The notes beneath the pieces were generated by a model, which had not been told where the DNA came from, ran no database searches, and worked only from the letters and a program-made list of their open reading frames with translations. The position numbers and the translations under genes were made by a program. From an uncultured Blautia sp. (lineage in GTDB: Bacteria; Bacillota; Clostridia; Lachnospirales; Lachnospiraceae): DNA of 7,294 nt. Numbering within the stretch: the stretch's first letter is position 1; each line of letters starts with the position of its first letter. Where the stretch lies: contig CAMOXX010000137.1 in NCBI GenBank assembly GCA_946629475.1, positions 1 through 7,294 on the forward strand. Reading direction: 5' to 3'. This document shows, piece by piece, positions 1-4,619 of this stretch.

Positions 1-104
1 GATTCTATGTAGACCTCAACCAGTGCTCCTGCGGCTACTACATGGCAAACTACAATGGATGCTGCGGATGGGTAAACGCAAGCTACGTAACACTCCTTGA
101 CTGA
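1..104 (+). CDS. C-terminal fragment of SH3-like domain protein (5' end outside window)
   Basis: An open frame enters from the left edge (first full codon at base 3) and ends at the TGA at 102-104, giving 33 residues that end in GWVNASYVTLLD. That ending resembles the last strand of bacterial SH3-like (SH3b) domains, which sit at the C-terminus of many clostridial cell-wall hydrolases and secreted proteins and bind peptidoglycan. The fragment is rich in aromatic residues and has four cysteines (8, 10, 20, 21 of the fragment), which is unusual for this domain. A hairpin terminator follows 25 bp after the stop, which supports a real gene end. The rest of the protein, including any catalytic domain or signal peptide, is outside the window, so its function is unknown. 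Confidence is fair that it is coding and modest for the domain name. Confidence 0.6.
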   Translation, partial: FYVDLNQCSCGYYMANYNGCCGWVNASYVTLLD

Positions 105-128
105 TAAAAACAAGCTTCTATAAGCACC

Positions 129-177
129 AAAGCCCCTGGACAGAGCATAATCGCTCTGCCGCAGGGGCTTTATTCGA
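129..177. terminator. Hairpin terminator between convergent genes, probably bidirectional
   Basis: The arms AAAGCCCCTG (129-138) and CAGGGGCTTT (162-171) are perfectly complementary. An inner stem, CAGAGC (141-146) with GCTCTG (153-158), is separated from the outer one by a small internal loop. On the + strand the stem runs into CTTTATT. On the - strand the trailing T-run is only three bases. It lies between the + strand SH3-like gene and the stop of the - strand esterase at 181, so it probably ends both transcripts and works better on the + strand. Confidence 0.8.
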
Positions 178-180
178 GTC

Positions 181-1026
181 TTAATCCTTTCCGATATTAC
201 CGCTGCTCTTGCCCTGTACTGCTTTCTCCAGAGGGAGCCAGTCCAGGGCATTTTTAATATGCGTGTCCCAGAAATCCCACTCGTGGTCACCAGGGCCTGT
301 CTCATAGATGTATTCCACACCATTTTCCTTCAGGAATTCCACAAAATCATCATTCTTTTCCCTCAGGAAATCGTCATCACCGCAGGCCAGATAGAGCTTC
401 GGGATTTCTTTCTTTTCATCAAGGAGACGGCTCAGCAGCACCTTCGGGTTCTTCTCGGAGCGCACGACCGCTTCGAGGTCATTGCCGAACACGTGCTTTT
501 TAAAGTCTGTCCTATCGGAGGGGAATTTCGGATCAGGGTCTTCGATCGGAAGGGTGTCATCCACAATCAGTGCTGACGAAAGGCCTACGATCGCACCGAA
601 GGTGTCAGAGTATTTCAATCCGTTGTAGATTGCACCATAACCGCCCATGGAGAGGCCTCCGATGTAGGTATCCTCCCTCTTGTCAGAGAGCGGGAAGGTT
701 TTGCGGGTAAACTCCACCAGCTCCCTGCCGATAAACTCGCTGTAGCAGTTTCCGGCATTCTCCTGATCCAGATAGAACATATTATCACCCGAAGGCATGA
801 CCACGCAGAGATCCCTCTCCTCGGCCCACCTGCGGATTCTTGTTCCGTAAATCCAGTCGGTGCAGTCCCCGATGATCCCATGCAGCAGATAGAGAGTCTT
901 GTAGGGCTTCCCCTCCTCCCGCCGCGGCATGTCCGGCAAGTAAACCTTGTCCGTAGGAAGAATCACAATAATCGGAACGGTTCTCCCCAGAGTCTCCGCC
1001 ATAAAACTAACCTGAAATACTGCCAT
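181..1026 (-). CDS. Serine esterase, esterase D / tributyrin-feruloyl esterase family
   Basis: The 281-residue protein is an alpha/beta hydrolase of the putative esterase family that includes S-formylglutathione hydrolase, lactococcal tributyrin esterase and rumen feruloyl esterases. These cleave short-chain acyl or hydroxycinnamoyl esters. The nucleophile is Ser126 in GLSMGG (124-129). The likely acid is Asp219 in CGDDDFL and the base is His248 in GDHEWDFW. LHG at 48-50 is the oxyanion-hole strand. There is no signal peptide or membrane segment, so it should be cytoplasmic and act on imported small esters. The start at 1026 is chosen because AAGGAGG lies 6 nt upstream; an in-frame ATG at 1053 would put that site inside the gene. 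It is transcribed divergently from the sugar kinase, and its likely promoter lies inside a tandem repeat. The family is secure; the substrate (acetyl, butyryl or feruloyl ester) cannot be read from the sequence. Confidence 0.92.
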   Translation of the reverse strand: MAVFQVSFMAETLGRTVPIIVILPTDKVYLPDMPRREEGKPYKTLYLLHGIIGDCTDWIYGTRIRRWAEERDLCVVMPSGDNMFYLDQENAGNCYSEFIGRELVEFTRKTFPLSDKREDTYIGGLSMGGYGAIYNGLKYSDTFGAIVGLSSALIVDDTLPIEDPDPKFPSDRTDFKKHVFGNDLEAVVRSEKNPKVLLSRLLDEKKEIPKLYLACGDDDFLREKNDDFVEFLKENGVEYIYETGPGDHEWDFWDTHIKNALDWLPLEKAVQGKSSGNIGKD

Positions 1027-1032
1027 TTCTTT

Positions 1033-1039
1033 CCTCCTT
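1033..1039 (-). promoter_or_regulatory. Ribosome binding site of the esterase (decides the start)
   Basis: On the minus strand, AAGGAGG stands 6 nt before the ATG at 1024-1026. This fixes the esterase start at the protein beginning MAVFQV, not at the in-frame ATG 27 bp further upstream. Confidence 0.85.
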
Positions 1040-1102
1040 GTCTGCTCATTCAAAAGTGCCGCTATTTTTCATGCTTATGTCAAAACCTTTTCCGCTTTTT
1101 CT

Positions 1103-1131
1103 ATTGTAATGAAAAAGCACTGTTTTTTCAA
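1103..1131 (-). promoter_or_regulatory. Putative sigma-70-type promoter of the esterase
   Basis: Reading the minus strand, TTGAAA (1131-1126) and TACAAT (1108-1103) are separated by exactly 17 bp. Transcription would start near 1096, leaving a leader of about 70 nt before the esterase ATG. The spacer overlaps most of the imperfect palindrome of repeat unit 1, so a protein bound there would block RNA polymerase. Repeat unit 2 has the corresponding TTGAAT at 1177-1172 with the same 17-bp spacing, but its -10 position reads TACAGC and is probably weak or dead. Confidence 0.6.
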
Positions 1132-1196
1132 TATCCTAAAGGGGTTATGCTGTAATAGAAAAGCGCTGTATATTCAATATCTGAAAAGGTTTATGC
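1105..1196. repeat. Two tandem 46-bp direct repeats
   Basis: Unit 1 (1105-1150) and unit 2 (1151-1196) abut exactly. By my count they match at 37 of 46 positions without gaps. Both begin TGTAAT and end TTATGC. They share the core AAAAGCRCTGT followed by TTCAATATC. In unit 1 the core lies in an imperfect palindrome at 1110-1130 (TGAAAAA ... TTTTTCA arms with inner CA/TG symmetry); the matching block of unit 2 (1156-1176) is less symmetrical. The minus strand of unit 1 contains a full promoter whose 17-bp spacer overlaps the palindrome. The best reading is a duplicated operator or promoter unit. Confidence 0.85.
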
Positions 1197-1216
1197 CGTC
1201 AAAACAGCGTTCCGGA

Positions 1217-1238
1217 ATTTCCTCTTATAAGAGGAAAT
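1217..1238. promoter_or_regulatory. 22-bp perfect palindrome, candidate operator
   Basis: The half site ATTTCCTCTTA is followed directly by its exact reverse complement, with no spacer. It ends 7 bp before the -35 box of the kinase promoter and is centred about 53 bp upstream of the predicted transcription start, a position typical of activator sites. It could also form a hairpin in RNA, but the palindrome has no loop and no U-run follows, so a terminator is unlikely. I do not recognise the motif as belonging to a particular regulator family. Confidence 0.6.
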
Positions 1239-1245
1239 AATCGTT

Positions 1246-1274
1246 TTGATTTCTCCCCGGTCCTAAACTATATT
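1246..1274 (+). promoter_or_regulatory. Putative sigma-70-type promoter of the FGGY kinase
   Basis: TTGATT (1246-1251) and TATATT (1269-1274) are separated by 17 bp, each differing from consensus at one or two positions. Transcription would start near 1281, giving a leader of about 150 nt that includes the hairpin at 1293-1321. The position just downstream of the perfect palindrome supports a regulated promoter. Confidence 0.55.
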
Positions 1275-1292
1275 TAATATATGAGGTACCTT

Positions 1293-1321
1293 TTCAGCCT
1301 TCCGAATGAATGGGGGCTGAA
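1293..1321 (+). promoter_or_regulatory. Leader hairpin or inverted repeat upstream of the kinase
   Basis: TTCAGCC (1293-1299) pairs with GGCTGAA (1315-1321). The stem extends inward by two G-U pairs and one C-G pair, leaving a 9-nt loop. No U-run follows, so it is not an intrinsic terminator. It would lie in the leader if transcription starts near 1281, or just upstream of the second -10-like box if that is used. Confidence 0.4.
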
Positions 1322-1328
1322 CAGTTAC

Positions 1329-1334
1329 TATAAT
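1329..1334 (+). promoter_or_regulatory. Consensus -10 box without a good -35
   Basis: TATAAT matches the consensus exactly, but I find no convincing -35 hexamer 16-18 bp upstream and no extended TG. If it is used, it would be an activator-dependent second promoter with a leader of about 90 nt. It may be chance. Confidence 0.3.
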
Positions 1335-1430
1335 GAGTAATGAATACGAGCAGCGAATGTCAATTTTATACTCTGCCCGTCTCATCTTGAACGACCGGCA
1401 AAACGGGGCAGATCACGATCGGAGGTAAAT

Positions 1431-2996
1431 ATGAGTAATCTGGCGGAAAACTACCTGATAGGAATGGATCTCGGCACAACCAATGTCAAAGCGCTTCTCA
1501 TGGACGAGGATGGAAATGTCCTTGCAAAAGCTTCCCGGGCGAACCATATGATTTTTCCCGGAAAAAGTATGGTAGAGCAGAGTGCGGATGAATGGTGGGG
1601 CAATGCAAAGGATGTTTTCAGGGAAATCACATCCCTGGCCGGTCCTGAGATCGTAAAGCGCGTCCGGGGCATCAGCATCAGTTCCCAGACCGTTACCATG
1701 CTCCCGGTTGACAAGGAAGGCAACCCTCTCCGCAACGCCATCATCTGGATGGATGCCCGTTCCGCAAAGGAGATGCACTATATCTCTCTGATGCTCGGAC
1801 ATGATCATTATGTCAACATCATCGGCGGACAGCCCGATGCCGCTTTTCTGCCCAACAAGATTCTCTGGTATAAGATGCAGGAGACCGAGCTGTTTCTGAA
1901 AACTTACAAGGTCATGCAGGCCAGCTCCTACATCAACTTCAGACTGACCGGAAAAATGACCATGGATCTCGACCAGGCTGTGCGCACCCAGTGCATGGAT
2001 ATCAACACGATGAAGTGGTCCGACGAAATCGAAAATGTTGTCGGCGTTGATTTCAACAAAATCTTCCCCGAAGTGTTTGCGGTGACCGATATCATCGGAA
2101 CAGTCACGCCGGAAGCCGCTGCCGAAACCGGTCTTGTGAGCGGAATCCCGGTCACTGCAGGTGCGAGCGATGCCCTCACCTCGGTTTACGCCACCGGAAT
2201 CACCCAGCTCGGTGAAGCCTGTGAATCCACCGGCACCTCCTCCCTCGTGTTTGTCGGAAGCGGTGAGAAGAGCGCAAATGATGTGCCCGTTGTCACCAAG
2301 CCCTACGCCGTCGGAAGTGTTCCTTATATCTTTGACGCGCCGATCACCACCTCAGGCGCATCCTTAAAGTGGTATCTGGATACCCTCGGTCAGCCGGAAA
2401 TCGACAAAGCGGCATCCCTTGGAAAAGATGTCTACACATACATGAACGAAATCGCGCTTGAAGTTCCCGCAGGAAGCAACGGCACGATGTTCTTCCCCTA
2501 CCTGATGGGCGAGCGGGCTCCGCTCTGGAATTCCCATGCAAAGGGAATGTTCATCGGAATGTCCCTCGACACCACCCGGGCCGACATGCTCCGCGCCATC
2601 TTTGAAGGAACCGCCTTTGCCGTCCGTCACGTCATCGAGACCGTCAAGGCCTCCGGTGGTAAGGCTGAATGCCTGCGCATCACCGGCGGCGGCTCCAAAT
2701 CGAGAACCTGGTCCATGATCAAGGCCTCCATGCTGAATATTCCCGTCATGATCCTTGATGAGCTTTCCGGGGATGTTCCCTTCGGAGACTGCCTGATCGC
2801 AGGTATGGCCGCAGGTATCTATACAGATATGACAAAGACCATCGAAAAGCTGGTGCATGTAAAGGAAATCATCCAGCCTGTCGAATCCTGGGTGAATGTA
2901 TATAACAAGCTCTATCCGTTCTACATCAGCATGTACCAGGATCTGGACAAGGACCTGCTGCGCTACCGCAATGCATGGCTTGAAATGTCAAAATAA
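1431..2996 (+). CDS. FGGY-family carbohydrate kinase, xylulokinase-like, substrate unassigned
   Basis: The 521-residue protein is a two-domain FGGY kinase, which transfers phosphate from ATP to a sugar or polyol, usually a ketose, in the cytoplasm. The N-terminal phosphate loop is GMDLGTTNVKALLMD (11-25). The catalytic base is Asp247 in GASDA. The second family signature starts at GERAPLW (360-366), and ITGGGSKSR (417-425) is the adenine-binding loop of the C-terminal domain. Residues 139-150 (FLPNKILWYKMQ) sit at the first signature but deviate from the usual form. The QMHG motif expected in xylulokinases is replaced by QTVT (86-89), so D-xylulose is not a safe assignment. It is a little longer than E. 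coli XylB because of a C-terminal helix. GGAGGT 4 nt before the ATG sets the start. It is monocistronic, between a complex promoter region and two terminators. Alternatives are kinases for other ketoses or polyols. Confidence 0.92.
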   Translation: MSNLAENYLIGMDLGTTNVKALLMDEDGNVLAKASRANHMIFPGKSMVEQSADEWWGNAKDVFREITSLAGPEIVKRVRGISISSQTVTMLPVDKEGNPLRNAIIWMDARSAKEMHYISLMLGHDHYVNIIGGQPDAAFLPNKILWYKMQETELFLKTYKVMQASSYINFRLTGKMTMDLDQAVRTQCMDINTMKWSDEIENVVGVDFNKIFPEVFAVTDIIGTVTPEAAAETGLVSGIPVTAGASDALTSVYATGITQLGEACESTGTSSLVFVGSGEKSANDVPVVTKPYAVGSVPYIFDAPITTSGASLKWYLDTLGQPEIDKAASLGKDVYTYMNEIALEVPAGSNGTMFFPYLMGERAPLWNSHAKGMFIGMSLDTTRADMLRAIFEGTAFAVRHVIETVKASGGKAECLRITGGGSKSRTWSMIKASMLNIPVMILDELSGDVPFGDCLIAGMAAGIYTDMTKTIEKLVHVKEIIQPVESWVNVYNKLYPFYISMYQDLDKDLLRYRNAWLEMSK

Positions 2997-3007
2997 AGCG
3001 CACTATT

Positions 3008-3056
3008 ACTGTGGGCGGGAAGGACGTTTTTCGGCCTTCCCGCCCACAGTTTATCA
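3008..3056 (+). terminator. Strong hairpin terminator of the FGGY kinase
   Basis: CTGTGGGCGGGAAGG (3009-3023) pairs perfectly with CCTTCCCGCCCACAG (3035-3049), with one more A-T pair outside. The loop is 11 nt, followed by a short TTTAT run. The stem starts 12 bp after the kinase stop codon. The U-run is short, but the GC-rich 16-bp stem is very stable. Confidence 0.85.
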
Positions 3057-3060
3057 ATCT

Positions 3061-3101
3061 AAAGGGGATGGCTTCATCTCAGGAGCCATCCTCTTTTTGT
3101 T
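3061..3101 (+). terminator. Second consecutive terminator
   Basis: AAAGGGGATGGCT (3061-3073) pairs with AGCCATCCTCTTT with one G-U pair, and is followed by TTTTTG and more T-rich sequence. This is a classic intrinsic terminator on the + strand, 11 bp after the first. On the - strand, where the isomerase gene ends at 3163, the same hairpin runs into CCCTTTAG, so it may also give weaker termination of that transcript. I see no other terminator for the isomerase. Confidence 0.85.
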
Positions 3102-3162
3102 TCGCTTTTTTGTTTTGCTTTCTTCCCGGATTGTCCTTCAAGTGTAACTGTTCAGCAGCCTT

Positions 3163-4422
3163 TCAGATTACTGTTTTTCCTGACATCTCTTCCTTCACCG
3201 CCGGAGCGATGGACAGGCTGACCTTATGGTAGGGAATCAGCGTCGCCTGAAATGCATGGTACAGATCGGACTTTCCGGGCCACACCGTACCGATCACCTG
3301 ATTATTCCGATCAAGCTGGTGGAACCAGGAGCCGTTCTTTTTATCCCGCACATACTCATCCAGATATTTCAGAAATTCCGAATAATAATCCGCATACTGC
3401 TGCTTTCCGGTCACTCGGTAAAGCACTGCCGAAGTGTTGATCGCCTCCGCAAGCGTCCAGTGCATGCGGTCATGAACCACCGGTTTTCCGTCCCAGTCCG
3501 TCGTATATACAAGCCCCGGCGCTCCGTCCGCGTTCCATGCATCATCAACTGCACGGTTGAACAGATTTTCGGCGACCTGCAGATATCCGGAAGTCTTTTC
3601 ACCATCTTCCCCATAGGTGGACACAGCCCACTGTGTGATCAGCCGGGCCCACTCGATCCCGTGGCCCGGGGTAGCGCCGTACGGCTTGAACGGGTCATCC
3701 GGCTTTTCTCTGTTGCATTCCAGATCCGGCGTCCAGTCCTTTTTAAAGTGCTCCGGAATTCTCCAGCTGTTCCCTGAAGCCCATCCGGCCACACGGTCAA
3801 TGATCCGCCCCGCACGCACACGGTATTTTTCATCCCCGGTCACATCCGCTGCTGCCAGGAAAGCTTCTACCGTATGCATATTGGCATTCAGGCCGCGATA
3901 ATCATCGAGCACCGTAAACTCCGTGTTCCAGGTATCGCAGGCAAGCCCTTCTTCCTCATTCCAGAAGAATTTATCGTATGCCGCCAGCGCCTCATCGAGC
4001 AGCTTCTCCGCACCCGGGCGGCCTGCCAGGGCAGCAGATGATGCCGCCAATATCACAAACGCATGCGCATAGCACTGCTTGTCCGGCAGAATCGTATCAT
4101 CCTGTCTTCGTCCCGGGTACCACCCTCCGTTCTCCTTGTCCTTCAGTTCCCCCTGCAGTCCTTTTAACGCCGCATCGGCCAGATCCTCACTCCCCGGATG
4201 TCCCAAAAATGAACCGATGGAATACACATGTGCCATCCGGCAGGTGATCCAGGTCTCCCGGCTCCGATCCTTCCACGGCGTTCCGTCATCCCCCAGATAC
4301 CAGGAGCCTCCTCCCGGCGAAGGAAACTGATGTCCGAAGTTCAAAAGTTCTTCTGTAAGTTCTCCCATAAATGCGCGGTTTTCTGCAGTGTCAATCTGAT
4401 ATTTTCGGTCCGCTGCGCTCAT
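3163..4422 (-). CDS. AGE-family aldose-ketose isomerase, YihS-like
   Basis: The 419-residue protein belongs to the N-acylglucosamine 2-epimerase (AGE) superfamily, an (alpha/alpha)6 barrel, and is close in length and sequence to E. coli YihS (413 residues). YihS interconverts sulfoquinovose and sulfofructose, and also mannose, glucose and fructose. The YihS catalytic set is present: Arg62 (WITCRMAHVYS), His183 (NANMHTVEAF), His254 and Glu257 (GTPGHGIEW) and His389 (DLYHAF). Positions that I recall as sulfonate contacts in YihS, Gln362 and Gln379, are His368 and Ser385 here, so a neutral sugar such as mannose or lyxose is as likely as sulfoquinovose. There is no signal peptide, so it is cytoplasmic. 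The start follows AAAGGAAA at a 7-nt spacing; an in-frame extension to 4587 would run through the upstream terminator. It probably has its own promoter. Family secure, substrate open. Confidence 0.92.
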   Translation of the reverse strand: MSAADRKYQIDTAENRAFMGELTEELLNFGHQFPSPGGGSWYLGDDGTPWKDRSRETWITCRMAHVYSIGSFLGHPGSEDLADAALKGLQGELKDKENGGWYPGRRQDDTILPDKQCYAHAFVILAASSAALAGRPGAEKLLDEALAAYDKFFWNEEEGLACDTWNTEFTVLDDYRGLNANMHTVEAFLAAADVTGDEKYRVRAGRIIDRVAGWASGNSWRIPEHFKKDWTPDLECNREKPDDPFKPYGATPGHGIEWARLITQWAVSTYGEDGEKTSGYLQVAENLFNRAVDDAWNADGAPGLVYTTDWDGKPVVHDRMHWTLAEAINTSAVLYRVTGKQQYADYYSEFLKYLDEYVRDKKNGSWFHQLDRNNQVIGTVWPGKSDLYHAFQATLIPYHKVSLSIAPAVKEEMSGKTVI

Positions 4423-4429
4423 CTTCTGC

Positions 4430-4437
4430 TTTCCTTT
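4430..4437 (-). promoter_or_regulatory. Ribosome binding site of the isomerase (decides the start)
   Basis: On the minus strand, AAAGGAAA stands 7 nt before the ATG at 4420-4422. It is weaker than the AGGAGG sites of its neighbours, but it selects this start over the upstream in-frame ATG at 4587. The protein from this start begins MSAADRKY and lines up with the N-terminus of YihS. Confidence 0.65.
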
Positions 4438-4444
4438 CGTTTGC

Positions 4445-4472
4445 TTTATATATCTGTTCACTACCTTCACAA
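4445..4472 (-). promoter_or_regulatory. Putative promoter of the isomerase
   Basis: Reading the minus strand, TTGTGA (4472-4467) and TATAAA (4450-4445) are 16 bp apart, with a start expected about 15-20 nt before the ATG. A separate promoter is needed because a strong terminator at 4561-4600 ends the upstream transcript. A second TATAAA on the minus strand (4531-4526) lacks a good -35. Confidence 0.4.
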
Positions 4473-4560
4473 AAACACGCAAAGATCCCTGCAATTCGCC
4501 TTCGGCGATGGATTTCTGCCTGTCCTTTATATGCACTATTTTAAGCCCTGACCCTTTAAA

Positions 4561-4600
4561 AGTCAAAGAAAAGCAGCCAGCGCTCATTCACGCTGACTGC
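4561..4600 (-). terminator. Intrinsic terminator of the ene-reductase transcript
   Basis: On the minus strand, GCAGTCAGCG (4600-4591) pairs with CGCTGGCTGC (4582-4573) over ten pairs with one G-U, with an 8-nt loop. TTTTCTTTGACT follows. It lies 19 bp beyond the ene-reductase stop codon and separates that transcript from the isomerase gene. Confidence 0.88.
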
Positions 4601-4619
4601 ACAATTTCCATTACAGATT

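Larger units (their letters stand above)
1027..1430. promoter_or_regulatory. 404-bp divergent regulatory region
   Basis: This AT-rich stretch separates the start of the esterase (-) from the start of the FGGY kinase (+). I see no credible open reading frame in it. It holds, from left to right, the esterase leader, two tandem 46-bp repeats (1105-1196), TTCCGGAA (1210-1217), a 22-bp perfect palindrome (1217-1238), a good + strand promoter (1246-1274), a hairpin (1293-1321) and a second -10-like box (1329-1334). The size and density of symmetrical elements suggest both divergent genes are controlled by one or more transcription factors encoded outside the window. Confidence 0.75.

Noticed and set aside
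1027..1053. A longer esterase starting at the ATG at 1053
   Set aside because: The extension contains the AAGGAGG site itself and adds a charged stretch before the typical family N-terminus MAVFQV.
1110..1176. Catabolite-responsive (cre) elements in the repeats
   Set aside because: The best alignments to TGWAANCGNTNWCA have about four mismatches, including in conserved outer positions, so I do not call them cre sites.
1105..1196. A CRISPR array
   Set aside because: There are only two units, they abut directly without spacers, and they diverge by about 20%. No cas genes are present.
3163..4422. Calling the locus a sulfoquinovose degradation operon
   Set aside because: Only the isomerase resembles that pathway. 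No sulfoquinovosidase, PfkB-type sulfofructose kinase, aldolase, transaldolase or sulfonate exporter is in the window, and two presumed sulfonate-contact residues differ.
4423..4587. A longer isomerase starting at the upstream ATG at 4587
   Set aside because: The extra 55 residues would be encoded across the terminator U-run and the putative promoter, and have no counterpart in YihS. The internal start has a ribosome binding site and matches family length.
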